From the NCBI RefSeq assembly GCF_009800965.1, contig NZ_WUAF01000001.1:558001-622000 (forward strand): DNA of 64,000 bases, given 5' to 3'. Position 1 is the stretch's first letter, and each line of letters opens with the position of its first letter. This document shows positions 10,183 through 19,149 of this stretch, in pieces. Below the pieces are notes generated by a model. The model saw nothing but the letters and a program-made list of their open reading frames with translations. It searched no databases and had not been told where the DNA came from. Both the position numbers and the translations under genes were made by a program. This DNA is from Cognatazoarcus halotolerans (GTDB taxonomy: Bacteria > Pseudomonadota > Gammaproteobacteria > Burkholderiales > Rhodocyclaceae).

Positions 10183-10356
10183 CCCCGCATGTGCCGTGCC
10201 GGTCGGCATCCTGAACCGTAGTTCAGGGAGGTCGCTTCCCTTCCGTATCAGGCATACCCGACTGGGGGCACGCACACCAACGGTTTCCATGGTTCGCAAC
10301 CCAGACACGTAGTCATTGGTTCAAGGAATCTACGACCGACTCGAACACCGCAGGGG
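10183..10356 (-). ncRNA. ssrS: 6S RNA
   Basis: About 174 nt immediately downstream of zapA, the conserved genomic place of 6S RNA. Read on the minus strand, a long imperfect closing stem pairs CCCCTGCGGTGTTCG at the 5' end with CGGCACATGCGGGG at the 3' end. Conserved internal features are TTCCTTGAACC on the 5' side and CTGAACTACGGTTCAGG near the 3' side. 6S RNA mimics an open promoter and sequesters sigma70 RNA polymerase in stationary phase. The ends are estimates from the closing stem. A strong terminator follows at 10141-10180. Confidence 0.85.
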
Positions 10357-10382
10357 ATTGATCAATTGTTCTTCGATGCGGC

Positions 10383-10679
10383 TCAGAAGAGCTTCTCCTG
10401 CTGTCCCACAACACCATCAAGGCGTGCATTGACGAGATCGATTCTACGCTTCAAGGCCGGCATGTCAAACCCGCCCGTCCGCTGAAACTGGAGGTATTCG
10501 TGTGCAATATTAAGCGCCGTCATGACCGCCAGTTTTTCACCTGCAGAATTCGTTTTCGCTGCCAGGTCATTGAGCCGCCCGTCGAGGAAACGCACAGCTT
10601 CCAGCAAGCCTTCGCGCTCTTCGGAGGGGCAGGAAACACGGTAATCGCGCCCCAGCAATCTGATATCGAGGGTATCCAT
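10383..10679 (-). CDS. zapA: Cell division protein ZapA
   Basis: Small Z-ring-associated protein that crosslinks FtsZ filaments. The 98-residue chain starts MDTLDIRLLGRDYRVSCP, the typical beta-strand head of ZapA, and continues as a long helix with the conserved stretch VMTALNIAHEYLQ near 52-64. The ATG at 10679 overlaps the stop of the upstream small coiled-coil gene in a TGATG arrangement. A GTG one codon upstream (10682) is also possible. The gene is followed by 6S RNA, which confirms the locus. Confidence 0.94.
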   Translation of the reverse strand: MDTLDIRLLGRDYRVSCPSEEREGLLEAVRFLDGRLNDLAAKTNSAGEKLAVMTALNIAHEYLQFQRTGGFDMPALKRRIDLVNARLDGVVGQQEKLF

Positions 10680-10876
10680 CACGAGACCTGCGGAAGATGT
10701 TGAAGCACTTCGTCGATTCGGGCTGCTGCGGCGTCCACCTTGGCCTTGAGGCGGCGATTGGCCCCCTCCAGTTCAGCCACACGCGTACGCAGGGCGCGAT
10801 TCTCCGACCTCTCGGCCTCGAAGAGGCTTACGAGTTGCTCTACCTGTTGCTCAAGTTTGCTGATTTCGGCGTCCAT
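10679..10876 (-). CDS. Small coiled-coil protein of the TIGR02449/ZapB-like type
   Basis: A 65-residue, almost entirely helical protein with heptad spacing of Leu and Val (KLEQQVEQLVSLFEAER, then RVAELEGANRRLKAKVD), so a parallel coiled coil is expected. This family is found upstream of zapA in many proteobacteria and resembles ZapB, suggesting an accessory part in the Z-ring. The ATG at 10876 is chosen. A GTG at 10900 would add eight residues. It is translationally coupled to zapA through a TGATG overlap. Confidence 0.85.
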   Translation of the reverse strand: MDAEISKLEQQVEQLVSLFEAERSENRALRTRVAELEGANRRLKAKVDAAAARIDEVLQHLPQVS

Positions 10877-10909
10877 GGCGGGAAATGGTAGAGAGGCCAC
10901 CGGGGGCGG

Positions 10910-12430
10910 TCAAGCGTGCTGATGACGCCACCCCGCAATTTCCCCTGAACCAGGCGCGACGGCGAAACCTGGCACCCACTCGGCCAGCAGATCGAGTCGC
11001 AACGAACTCTCCACCGCGTCGGCAAGCCGCTCCAGGTCTGCCTCGCGGCGTGCAGCCAGATCGACCGGCGCAGTCACGCCCGCTCCCGCCCAGGCCAACA
11101 GAGACGCAAGAGCCGACGGGGTGTCGAAAAGCCCATGCGCATAGCACCCGGCGACCTGTCCATCCATGGAGACCGCGCCGTCGACACGTGCGTCGTCGAG
11201 TCGCAACAGTGGGCGTGCCGTATCAGGGCCGCGCGTCACGCCCATGTGAATCTCATAGCCTTGCATCCGCGGCTCGCCATCCAGCGACAGTGTGCCGCTT
11301 ACCTCCACAAGACGCTTTTCCGGCTCCAGCTCGGTCTCCACATCGAGATAGCCGAGGCCGGGCAGACTCATGGCCGGGCCTTCGAGACCGTGCGTATCAT
11401 GCAGATGTCGGCCGAGCATCTGGTAGCCGCCGCAAATGCCGAGCAACTTGCCACCGTAGCGCAGATGACGTGCGATCGACGCTTCCCAGCCCTGCTCGCG
11501 CAGCCACGCAAGATCCGCCTGGACACTCTTCGAACCGGGCAGAACGACCAGATCCGCCGACGGGAAGGGCTGGCCTGGGCCAACCCAGCGAAAATCGACT
11601 TCCGGATGCAGGCGCAATGGATCGAGGTCGGTATGGTTGGAGATTCGTGGATAGACCGGCGCGACGACACTGAGCTTCGCATCGATCTTGTCGGCCCGTG
11701 CGTCACCAAGCGCGTCCTCGGCATCCAGAAAGAGACCGTGCAGATAGGGAAGCACACCAAGCACCGGGCGGCCGGTACGCGCCTCAAGCCAGTCGAGGCC
11801 CGACTTCAGCAGACCGATGTCACCACGAAAGCGATTGATCACGAAGCCTTTCACCCGCGCCTGCTCGGATGGACTCAGCAACTCCAGCGTTCCCACAAGG
11901 TGCGCGAAGACCCCCCCCTTGTCGATGTCGGCCACCAAGATCACGGGGCAATCCACCGCCTCGGCGAAGCCCATGTTGGCGATATCTCGATCGCGCAGGT
12001 TGATCTCGGCCGGACTGCCGGCCCCTTCAACGATCACCGCGTCGTACGCGGCGGTGAGACGCTGCCAGCTTTCGAGCACCGCGGTCATCGCGCGCGGTTT
12101 GTATTCGTGATAGTCCCGAGCAGACAGGTTGGCGACGACCTTGCCATGAATTATGACCTGCGCGCCGATGTCGCTGGCAGGCTTGAGCAGCACGGGATTG
12201 AAGTCCGTATGCAGCGCCACGCGGGCCGCCTTCGCCTGCAGCGCCTGGGCGCGCCCGATCTCCCCGCCTTCTGGCGTCACTGCCGAGTTCAACGCCATAT
12301 TCTGCGGCTTGAAGGGTGCCACCCGCTGACCGCGGCGTGCCAGCACCCTGGCCAGGCCCGCGACCAGTGTGCTCTTGCCCGCATCCGAGGTAGTGCCCTG
12401 GATCATCAGCGTCGGTGCTCGTGGTGTCAT
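10910..12430 (-). CDS. cobQ: Cobyric acid synthase
   Basis: ATP- and glutamine-dependent amidation of adenosylcobyrinate a,c-diamide at four side chains, giving adenosylcobyric acid. The 506-residue protein shows the N-terminal dethiobiotin-synthetase-like domain with the P-loop variant [10 protein letters not shown] at 12-21. It also has the C-terminal class I amidotransferase domain with its nucleophile in [11 protein letters not shown] near 340 and the catalytic His in [10 protein letters not shown] near 445. It is divergent from the cbiB operon with only 66 bp between, so both probably share a control region. I see no cobalamin riboswitch boxes there. Confidence 0.96.
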   Translation of the reverse strand: MTPRAPTLMIQGTTSDAGKSTLVAGLARVLARRGQRVAPFKPQNMALNSAVTPEGGEIGRAQALQAKAARVALHTDFNPVLLKPASDIGAQVIIHGKVVANLSARDYHEYKPRAMTAVLESWQRLTAAYDAVIVEGAGSPAEINLRDRDIANMGFAEAVDCPVILVADIDKGGVFAHLVGTLELLSPSEQARVKGFVINRFRGDIGLLKSGLDWLEARTGRPVLGVLPYLHGLFLDAEDALGDARADKIDAKLSVVAPVYPRISNHTDLDPLRLHPEVDFRWVGPGQPFPSADLVVLPGSKSVQADLAWLREQGWEASIARHLRYGGKLLGICGGYQMLGRHLHDTHGLEGPAMSLPGLGYLDVETELEPEKRLVEVSGTLSLDGEPRMQGYEIHMGVTRGPDTARPLLRLDDARVDGAVSMDGQVAGCYAHGLFDTPSALASLLAWAGAGVTAPVDLAARREADLERLADAVESSLRLDLLAEWVPGFAVAPGSGEIAGWRHQHA

Positions 12431-12496
12431 GCAGTAGAATGCCGCCTTTCCTGAAAGCGGTGGATTATCGCACGCGCAGAACTGCCGCCCTTCCCG

Positions 12497-13453
12497 ATGC
12501 TCACCGACACCTCACCTCTCGTGCTGCTTGCGGCACTGCTCGCAGGCCTTGCGCTCGACCGGCTGTTCGGAGAACCGCGCCGCTGGCACCCGCTGGTGGG
12601 CTTCGGTCGCTGGGCGACCGCAATTGAAACCCGCTTCAATACCGCAGCTGGCCTCGGGAGCGGACGCCCCCGAGTTCGCGGCCTACTGGCATGGCTGTTG
12701 GCGGTTTCCGGCTGGGTTGCGCTGTGCATCACCTTGCGCGCCATCGGCCCGACAACCGGCTGGATTGTCGACTCACTTCTCCTCTACTTTGCGGTCGGCG
12801 CGCGCAGTCTCGCCGAGCACGCCGAGACAGTCGCTGCGCCGCTCGCCAACGGCGATCTGCCCGAAGCCCGACGCAAGGTCGGCTGGATGGTGTCGCGCGA
12901 CACCACGGAACTGGACGAAGTCGGCATCGCCAGGGCGGGCGTCGAATCGGTACTCGAAAACGGCAACGATGCGGTGTTCGGTGCCCTGTTCTGGTTCCTT
13001 GTCGCAGGCGGCCCCGGCGCACTGCTGTTCCGGCTCGCCAATACTCTCGACGCAATGTGGGGTTATCGCACCCCCCGCTTTCTTGAGTTCGGCTGGGCGG
13101 CGGCGCGCATCGACGACCTCCTCAACTGGATACCAGCCCGTCTGACCGCGCTCAGCTACGCGCTACTGGGCGCGACCGGCGCGGCCATTGCCTGCTGGCG
13201 CATGCAGGCGAGTGGATGGGACAGTCCCAACGCCGGGCCGGTAATGGCAGCCGGCGCCGGCGCCCTGAACGTGACGCTGGGCGGGGCTGCGGTGTACCAC
13301 GGCAAGCTCGAAACACGCCCAGGACTCGGCGCAGGCAATCCGCCCGACGCCGACTCTATTCGCCGTGCGGTCAGCTTGGTCAATCGCGGCATCTTGCTCT
13401 GGCTGTGCGCCGCCGGGGTCGCCACCTTTCTGATCGGGCTCGGCGATGCTTGA
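12497..13453 (+). CDS. cbiB: Adenosylcobinamide-phosphate synthase
   Basis: Inner-membrane enzyme joining aminopropanol phosphate to adenosylcobyric acid. The 318-residue protein has the family N-terminus [18 protein letters not shown] near 20-37, several hydrophobic helices, the conserved [16 protein letters not shown] segment near 133-148, [16 protein letters not shown] near 151-166 and a C-terminal membrane helix. The ATG at 12497 is chosen. The stop overlaps the following decarboxylase gene by 8 bp, so the two are coupled. It is called cobD in the aerobic-pathway nomenclature. Confidence 0.95.
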   Translation: MLTDTSPLVLLAALLAGLALDRLFGEPRRWHPLVGFGRWATAIETRFNTAAGLGSGRPRVRGLLAWLLAVSGWVALCITLRAIGPTTGWIVDSLLLYFAVGARSLAEHAETVAAPLANGDLPEARRKVGWMVSRDTTELDEVGIARAGVESVLENGNDAVFGALFWFLVAGGPGALLFRLANTLDAMWGYRTPRFLEFGWAAARIDDLLNWIPARLTALSYALLGATGAAIACWRMQASGWDSPNAGPVMAAGAGALNVTLGGAAVYHGKLETRPGLGAGNPPDADSIRRAVSLVNRGILLWLCAAGVATFLIGLGDA

Positions 13454-14456
13454 GCACGGAGGACGGCTTCGCGCCGCTGCGACACACTACCGGATCGCAC
13501 TGGCCGACTGGCTCGATCTGTCGACCGGCATCAATCCACGCGGCTACCCACCACCACCGGTAGACCCGCGGTGCTGGCTGCGCCTTCCGGAGGAAAACGA
13601 CGGCCTCGAATCAGCCGCCGCATCCTATTACGGCTGTACCGACATTCTGCCTGTTGCAGGCTCGCAGGCGGCCATCCAGGCATTGCCGGCCGCGCTTGGC
13701 GCGAGCGGCGGGAAGCACAACGTCGGGATACTTACCCCGGGTTATGCGGAGCACGCCCACGCCTGGCGCCACTGCAACCCTATCCCGCTCGAAGCCGCCG
13801 GGATCGAGGACAGCATCGGCAGTCTCGACATCCTGCTGCTGGTGAACCCCAACAATCCGACCGGCCACACGTGGCCGCTCGAACAACTGCTCGACTGGCA
13901 CCAGCGACTATCCGCGCGCGGAGGCTGGCTGATCGTCGACGAAGCCTTCGTGGACGTAACACCCGGATTCAGCCTCGCACGGCATGCGGGCGGGCGCGGT
14001 CTGGTCGTACTGCGTTCTCTCGGCAAATTTTTCGGCCTCGCAGGCGCGCGTGTCGGATTTGTACTTGCCGCGCAGTCGGTACGCGATACAGTGCGGGAAA
14101 TGCTCGGCCCGTGGGCCCTTAGCGGCCCCGCACGCGTCGTCGCCAGACAGGCACTGCTTGATTCGACATGGCAGACCGAGACGCGCGCCCGCCTGTACGA
14201 GGACGGACTGCGGCTCGCGCACCTGCTGACCGGCTGCGGCCTTGGCGCAAGTACCGGCTGCGCCTTGTTCCGCTATCTCGAACATCGCGACGCGGCAGCC
14301 ATCCACGCGGCACTGGCACAGCAGGGCGTGCTGGTCAGGCTGTTCAAGCATCCTTCCGCATTGCGATTCGGCCTGCCTGGCAACGAAGCCGAATGGCACA
14401 AGCTTGAGGAAGCCCTGCTCCGGGTCACCGGTAAGGCACCAAAGGTTTCTACATGA
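13446..14456 (+). CDS. L-threonine-O-3-phosphate decarboxylase (CobD/CobC type, PLP-dependent)
   Basis: Makes (R)-1-amino-2-propanol phosphate, the linker joined by CbiB. The 336-residue fold-type-I PLP enzyme shows [13 protein letters not shown] near 25-37, NPNNPTG at 134-140, the cofactor Asp in IVDEAF near 163-168 and the Schiff-base Lys in [12 protein letters not shown], Lys at about 194. It overlaps cbiB at its start and btuF at its end (ATGA), so the row is one translationally coupled operon. Histidinol-phosphate aminotransferase is the main look-alike, and the cobalamin context argues against it. Confidence 0.93.
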   Translation: MLEHGGRLRAAATHYRIALADWLDLSTGINPRGYPPPPVDPRCWLRLPEENDGLESAAASYYGCTDILPVAGSQAAIQALPAALGASGGKHNVGILTPGYAEHAHAWRHCNPIPLEAAGIEDSIGSLDILLLVNPNNPTGHTWPLEQLLDWHQRLSARGGWLIVDEAFVDVTPGFSLARHAGGRGLVVLRSLGKFFGLAGARVGFVLAAQSVRDTVREMLGPWALSGPARVVARQALLDSTWQTETRARLYEDGLRLAHLLTGCGLGASTGCALFRYLEHRDAAAIHAALAQQGVLVRLFKHPSALRFGLPGNEAEWHKLEEALLRVTGKAPKVST

Positions 14457-15358
14457 ACACGATTCGCCGCCTCCTGCACACGACGCTGATTCTGTGTCTG
14501 ACCTCCGCAAACGCATTCGCGACACCGATCAGTCTGATCGACGATGAAGGACACACGCTTACCCTTGCGGCCCCGGCAAGGCGTATCGTCAGCCTTGCCC
14601 CGCATCTCACCGAGCTTCTCTTTGCTGCGGGCGCTGGAGCACACGTCGTAGGCGCAGTCGCCTACAGCGATTACCCTGAAGCGGCGCACGCACTGCCCAG
14701 AGTCGGAGGCTATAGCGCCGTCGACATGGAAGCGGTGGCGGCACTCAAACCGGATCTCGTCATTGCATGGAAGAGCGGCAATCGCGATGCTCACCTGGAG
14801 CGCTTCACCGCACTCGGCATCCCGGTGTTCGTGAATGAACCCCGCAACATGGATGACGTGGCCCGGTCGCTGGAGCAGATCGGCATCCTCGCCGGCACGA
14901 CCGAGCTCGCAAACGCCGCGGCCCGGCGCTTTCGCGAGCGCCGTGACGCGCTCGCCGCCCGGTATGCATCGAGGCCGCCCGTGCGCATGTTTTACCAGAT
15001 ATGGAACCAACCGCTGATGACGATCAACGGCAAGCACCTCATCTCCGATGCGATGCGCCTATGTGGTGGCAGTAACGTGTTTGCCGATCTGGGTCAGCTC
15101 GCTCCGCGTATCGGCACTGAAGCGGTGCTCGCCGCCAACCCCGAGGTCATCGTCGCCAGCGGCATGGGCGACTCGCGGCCAGAGTGGCTGGATCGCTGGC
15201 AGAAATGGCCACAGCTGACCGCGGCCGCGCGAGGCAATCTCTTCTTTATCCCGCCCGAGCTGATGCAGCGTCACACCCCGCGCATTCTCGATGGGGCGGA
15301 ACGGCTGTGCGGACAACTCGAAGCCGCTCGCAGCCGCCGGCCGGAACCTCGACAGTGA
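14453..15358 (+). CDS. btuF: Periplasmic cobalamin-binding protein, BtuF-like
   Basis: Substrate-binding protein of a B12 ABC importer. A Sec signal peptide spans residues 1 to about 23, ending ANAFA, and is followed by the class III binding fold: RRIVSLAPHLTELLFAAG near 43-60, an RVGGYSAVDMEAVAALKPDLV segment typical of BtuF near 82, and a C-terminal NPEVIVASG strand. Length is 301 residues. It overlaps the preceding gene by ATGA and the next by GTGA. The membrane and ATPase partners (BtuC, BtuD) are not in the window. Confidence 0.9.
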   Translation: MNTIRRLLHTTLILCLTSANAFATPISLIDDEGHTLTLAAPARRIVSLAPHLTELLFAAGAGAHVVGAVAYSDYPEAAHALPRVGGYSAVDMEAVAALKPDLVIAWKSGNRDAHLERFTALGIPVFVNEPRNMDDVARSLEQIGILAGTTELANAAARRFRERRDALAARYASRPPVRMFYQIWNQPLMTINGKHLISDAMRLCGGSNVFADLGQLAPRIGTEAVLAANPEVIVASGMGDSRPEWLDRWQKWPQLTAAARGNLFFIPPELMQRHTPRILDGAERLCGQLEAARSRRPEPRQ

Positions 15359-16170
15359 GGCGCCTGCCTCAGCGGATCGTGTGCCTGTCCAGCGAGACCG
15401 TGGAGGTCCTCTACGCGCTCGGCGAGGAAGAACGTATAGCAGGCATCTCCGGCTTTACCGTGCGACCCGCACGGGCACGCCGTGAGAAGCCCAAAGTCAG
15501 CGGCTTTTCGAGTGCCCGCATCGACCGCATTCTGGCCGTGAAGCCGGACCTCGTCCTGGCCTTTTCGGACCTGCAGGCTGACATCTGCCGCGACCTGATC
15601 AAGGCCGGGATCGCGGTTCACGTCTTCAACCAGCGCGATGTTGAAGGCATTCTGGCCATGATCGGGACCCTTGGACGCCTCGTTGGTGCCGAGCCGCGAG
15701 CGACCGAGCTGATTGCCGCGCTGGACGCCACGATCGCGCAGGCGCGCAGCGACGGCGAGGCCCGGCGGGCACGACTTGGCCGCACGCCGCGAGTCTATTT
15801 CGAGGAATGGGACGAACCGATGATCTCGGCGATCCGCTGGGTCTCGGAACTGATCGGGATTGCCGGAGGCGAGGACATTTTTGCCGAGCTGGCACTCAGA
15901 CCTGGGGCCGGCGAGCGCGTCATCGCCGACCCGGCCGAGGTGGTGGCTCGCGCACCCGAGCTGATCATCGGCTCTTGGTGCGGCAAGCACTTCAGACCCG
16001 AACGAATGACCAGCCGACCCGGCTGGATGCAGATTCCTGCAGTTCAGCACGGCATGATTGGCGAAATAAAATCGGCACTGATACTCTCGCCGGGGATCAG
16101 CGCAATCAGCGAAGGGCTGCCGGCAATTGCGGCCATGCTGGACAGACTCGAGTCCCGGGAAAAGCGCTGA
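15355..16170 (+). CDS. Second BtuF-like cobalamin-binding-type protein without signal peptide
   Basis: The GTG at 15355 overlaps the btuF stop (GTGA), giving a 271-residue protein beginning VRRLPQRIVCLSSETVEVLY. The fold matches the class III periplasmic binding family, with the lobe-1 segment LAVKPDLVLAFSDLQADI near 60-77 and a C-terminal APELIIGSWCGKHF near 200. No signal peptide or lipobox is seen from any sensible start, so the protein appears cytoplasmic. The in-frame region upstream of the GTG lies inside btuF and reads as noise. It may bind corrinoids in the cytoplasm, or it may be a divergent hydrolase-like relative. The role is unknown. Confidence 0.85.
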   Translation: MRRLPQRIVCLSSETVEVLYALGEEERIAGISGFTVRPARARREKPKVSGFSSARIDRILAVKPDLVLAFSDLQADICRDLIKAGIAVHVFNQRDVEGILAMIGTLGRLVGAEPRATELIAALDATIAQARSDGEARRARLGRTPRVYFEEWDEPMISAIRWVSELIGIAGGEDIFAELALRPGAGERVIADPAEVVARAPELIIGSWCGKHFRPERMTSRPGWMQIPAVQHGMIGEIKSALILSPGISAISEGLPAIAAMLDRLESREKR

Positions 16171-16222
16171 AGGTCGTCCCGACGCCAACGGAGTATCCAG
16201 ACAACAAGATCAAGGAGGTGAG

Positions 16223-16630
16223 ATGTCGATTGCCATCGAGCAGGCAAATGCCATGATGAGCGAGATCTTCGCCCCCTGGATCCAGCAGCTGGCCATGGAA
16301 CCGGTCAGCGTGTCCGACACCGAAGCCGTCCTGCGGCTCCCTGCCAACGAAGCGCTGCGTCACGTCGGCGGCGTGATTTGCGGCCAGGTGTTCATGTCCG
16401 CGGCCGACACCGCCATGGTCATCGCGATCTCAAGCGCACTCGGAGGGTTCCGCCCGATGACCACGGTCAGTCTCAATACCAGCTTCATGCGTCCGGTAAT
16501 TCAGGGAGACCTTACCGTCACCGCCCGCATCCTGCGTCTGGGGCGTTCACTGGTATTTGGTGAAATCGAAATCGCGGGTATCGACGGACGCACAGCGGTC
16601 CACGCGACCACGACCTACGCCCTGCTCTGA
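16223..16630 (+). CDS. PaaI-type hotdog-fold thioesterase
   Basis: Acyl-CoA thioesterase-like protein of 135 residues with the single hotdog domain. The ALRHVGGVICGQVFMSAADTA block at about 44-64 carries the family's glycine-rich turn before the central helix, and TTVSLNTSFMRP near 80-91 is the typical dimer-strand segment. The ATG at 16223 follows the near-perfect ribosome site AAGGAGGTGAG. The substrate is unknown. It is 52 bp downstream of the second BtuF-like gene and may be read with that operon. Confidence 0.88.
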   Translation: MSIAIEQANAMMSEIFAPWIQQLAMEPVSVSDTEAVLRLPANEALRHVGGVICGQVFMSAADTAMVIAISSALGGFRPMTTVSLNTSFMRPVIQGDLTVTARILRLGRSLVFGEIEIAGIDGRTAVHATTTYALL

Positions 16631-16715
16631 GAACGCTGCCGGACATCACCGCACCGGCCACCGCTGCATCAGAAGTTGTTAATATCCTTCTGCTCTCAAT
16701 CCGGAGGAGACGATC

Positions 16716-17762
16716 ATGAAGGCTGGACACACGGCCATGGGCGCGGGGCGACGACGCGATTTCCTGCGCATTGGCCTGGGCGCAGGCGCGCTGACCACTG
16801 CGGCAGGCCTGCTGCCGTGGAGCAGCATCTCCGCCTTGGCCCGCGAGATGGAGAATTTCATCAAGGGGCCGCCCGTACCCGACATCGCACCGACGCGACT
16901 CTCGGATCGGGTATGGATGATCTATTCACCGGACGGTTTTCCGACGCCAGAGAACCTCGGCATGATGTGCAATGTGACCTTCGTGCTGACGGCCAAGGGA
17001 GTCGTGATTCTCGACTCTGGCGCGTCGCTGCAGATCGGCGAAATGGCGGTCCGGCAGATCCGCAGACTCACGGATAAGCCCGTCGTCGCAATCTTCAACT
17101 CTCACTATCACGGCGACCACTGGCTCGGGAACCAGGCCTACGTCGAAGCTTTCGGCAAGGACATGCCGATCTACGCTCATGCCCACAGCAAGGAAAAGAT
17201 CGAGGGTTTCGAGGGAAACAGCTGGCGCACGCTCATGGAAAAATGGACCAACCAGAGCACTGCGGGCACCATGATCGTACCGCCGAACAAGACGGTGGAG
17301 CATGGAGCGGAATTCTCCTTTGGCGATACCACGCTGCGGGTCCATCACTACGGCGTGGCCCACACGCCGGGCGACATCTGCGTGGAAGTGCTGGAAGACA
17401 AGCTCACTCACGTCGGTGACGTCGCCATGGACCGTCGCATCGCCAATATGGACGACGGGAAATATCTCGGTACTTTCGCCTTCTATGATGCGCTGGAAAA
17501 GAACGCGGACTCCCGTCTATGGGTGCCCGGCCACGGCCACCCCAGTAAGGACGTGCTTCACTGGAACCGTGAATTGTTCGAAGGGATCTATCGCAATTGC
17601 GAAGCGGCAGTGAAGGGAGGAAAAGGTATGGGCGTGGCTCGGGAAATGGTCGTCAAGGACCCGCGTGTGGCCAGTCGTGCCGCCGATACCAAAGGCTTCG
17701 AGCACAACATCGGCAAATACGTGAGCCTGGCCTACCTCGAAGCGGAAGAGAACAACTTCTAG
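16716..17762 (+). CDS. Tat-exported metallo-beta-lactamase-fold hydrolase
   Basis: A 348-residue protein. An RRRDFLRIGLG twin-arginine-type signal near residues 11-22, followed by a hydrophobic stretch, predicts folded export to the periplasm. The binuclear zinc site is present: NSHYHGDHW near 127-135 (HxHxDH), the His in YGVAHTPGD near 215, an Asp in HVGDVAMD and the final His in VPGHGH. It resembles the periplasmic SoxH/quinoprotein-associated hydrolase group rather than true beta-lactamases. The natural substrate cannot be read from sequence. The start is supported by GGAGGAGA eight bases upstream. Confidence 0.9.
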   Translation: MKAGHTAMGAGRRRDFLRIGLGAGALTTAAGLLPWSSISALAREMENFIKGPPVPDIAPTRLSDRVWMIYSPDGFPTPENLGMMCNVTFVLTAKGVVILDSGASLQIGEMAVRQIRRLTDKPVVAIFNSHYHGDHWLGNQAYVEAFGKDMPIYAHAHSKEKIEGFEGNSWRTLMEKWTNQSTAGTMIVPPNKTVEHGAEFSFGDTTLRVHHYGVAHTPGDICVEVLEDKLTHVGDVAMDRRIANMDDGKYLGTFAFYDALEKNADSRLWVPGHGHPSKDVLHWNRELFEGIYRNCEAAVKGGKGMGVAREMVVKDPRVASRAADTKGFEHNIGKYVSLAYLEAEENNF

Positions 17763-17782
17763 CGGACGGCCGCGACCACGCC

Positions 17783-18871
17783 TCAGGCGGCCGCCAAGGA
17801 CATGGGCATGGCGCTATCGAAGCGCAACTGTAACGAGGGCAGCAGTTTGCGGAAATAACAGTGTGCGGCGGACGGGGCTTCTTCGATCAGCGAATGGAGG
17901 CCCACCTGCAGTGCAGCCAAACGGTCTCCGAGCGCCGGGTGAAGTTCCGGGCCCGGTTCATCCAGCAGTTCAGCGGTGCACAGCACGCCACGCAATTCAC
18001 GCAGGGCATCGCGATGTCCATCGTCCAGTAGCCCGGACGGGCCGACGGCATCCCCAGAGACAATGCGGCCCGGGTCGACCAGCCACGTCGCCGCATCGAG
18101 GATCTGGGCCTTCAGGGCGACCTCGATCAGGGCTTCGGCCAGCGCCTCCGCGCCGACCATGTCAGCAGCGACAGCGTCGGCCTCGAATTCCTCCAGGTGC
18201 GAGAGTTCAAGCAAGGACAATACGAAGCGGTCCGAAAAGGGTCTGAGGGGAACCGAAACGAGCCTCGAAATGATGTCAGGGCAATTGTCGATACGGTCTA
18301 CCACACGCAACCACCATGCCCTGAAATGCGCACTCCATGCCTTGTCGCCAGCACGCTGGCGTCCAAGATGAGCGATCTCGTGGGCCAGAATGGCTTGCAA
18401 CTGACGCGGATTGACACTCTGCAGGAGTGGCAGCCCAACTACCAGGACGGATTCCATCGGCCCCCACAATCCGTGGCGAGGGCGAGTAATCACTGCCGCA
18501 TTGAGGTCATTGCTGATCAGCAGTCGATCGGGCATCGGCACCCGCAGCTGGTCGCACAACCTGCCCACCACGCGACGAAACCGCAATGCCTCGTCCGGCG
18601 CCAGCACGATACCCCGAGGCAAGGGGTTCACTACGAAAAGCCAACGAGCCACGGTAACGGCCAGCGTTGCCGGAAGGATGGCGAGGGCCAGACGAAGCGC
18701 CAGGGAATGGTCCGGCAACAGGTACCCGCCAAGCAGGGAAACGGCGAACACTCCGCTGCACAGCAACAAACAAAGACTCAGCACAAGGCCGAGCGCGGCC
18801 TCGCGGTTCAATCTCTGATAAAGAACCTTACGCAACAGCCCTTGCCCTGCCGCCTCCGACCTGCAGTTCAT
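17783..18871 (-). CDS. M48-family membrane zinc metallopeptidase
   Basis: A 362-residue HtpX/Ste24-related peptidase. Two membrane helices occupy about residues 25-49 and 58-81, then the cytoplasmic peptidase domain carries the zinc motif HEIAH near 164-168 and the third ligand in LEEFEADAVAAD about 65 residues further on. I prefer the ATG at 18871 over a TTG at 18880. It is a stand-alone gene convergent with the metallo-hydrolase gene. A good promoter lies about 75-100 bp upstream. It probably takes part in membrane-protein quality control, by family. Confidence 0.9.
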   Translation of the reverse strand: MNCRSEAAGQGLLRKVLYQRLNREAALGLVLSLCLLLCSGVFAVSLLGGYLLPDHSLALRLALAILPATLAVTVARWLFVVNPLPRGIVLAPDEALRFRRVVGRLCDQLRVPMPDRLLISNDLNAAVITRPRHGLWGPMESVLVVGLPLLQSVNPRQLQAILAHEIAHLGRQRAGDKAWSAHFRAWWLRVVDRIDNCPDIISRLVSVPLRPFSDRFVLSLLELSHLEEFEADAVAADMVGAEALAEALIEVALKAQILDAATWLVDPGRIVSGDAVGPSGLLDDGHRDALRELRGVLCTAELLDEPGPELHPALGDRLAALQVGLHSLIEEAPSAAHCYFRKLLPSLQLRFDSAMPMSLAAA

Positions 18872-18945
18872 CGTCCGCAACCCCGTTCTTCTTATAATGC
18901 AGGCGGACTGTAACTCCTTATTAAAAAAGAGAAAATTGAACGAAA

Positions 18946-18974
18946 GTTATAGCAACCCCAAAAAACGCCGACAA
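18946..18974 (-). promoter_or_regulatory. Sigma70-type promoter of the M48 peptidase gene
   Basis: On the minus strand TTGTCG (18974-18969) and TATAAC (18951-18946) are separated by exactly 17 bp, inside an AT-rich tract unlike the surrounding DNA. It would give a 5' UTR of about 70 nt. The region between the M48 and leuA genes (18872-19149) holds no other supported gene. Confidence 0.6.
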
Positions 18975-19095
18975 AATAGGACGACCGCATGCTTGCCAAC
19001 GCCAAAGCATTGATCAGTGAACACTTATTTTGCGGATCGTTACCCCGAATTTTTTGCAGCACAGCATCAAGAGTCGCCAGAGAGGCTGTCCGTTA

Positions 19096-19141
19096 CGATC
19101 GAAAACCGAACCCCGGGGCAGCCGCCGAAGGCGCCCCGGGG
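19096..19141 (-). terminator. leuA terminator
   Basis: Nine-bp GC stem CCCCGGGGC/GCCCCGGGG at 19111-19119 and 19133-19141, just after the leuA stop. On the minus strand it is followed by a T-containing run (TTCGGTTTTCG). It is a reasonable Rho-independent terminator with an imperfect U-tract. Confidence 0.7.
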
Positions 19142-19149
19142 CCAAAGCC

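Noticed and set aside
10910-14456. Cobalamin riboswitch near the cob genes
   Set aside because: I looked for the B12-box and the conserved core upstream of cobQ and cbiB. The 66-bp gap is too short and shows no match.
18989-19149. A short plus-strand ORF starting MLANAKALISEHLF in the AT-rich gap before leuA
   Set aside because: Its first 25 residues look protein-like, but the frame continues antisense into leuA as Pro/Ala/Arg-rich noise, with no ribosome site. It could be a gene remnant but the support is too weak.
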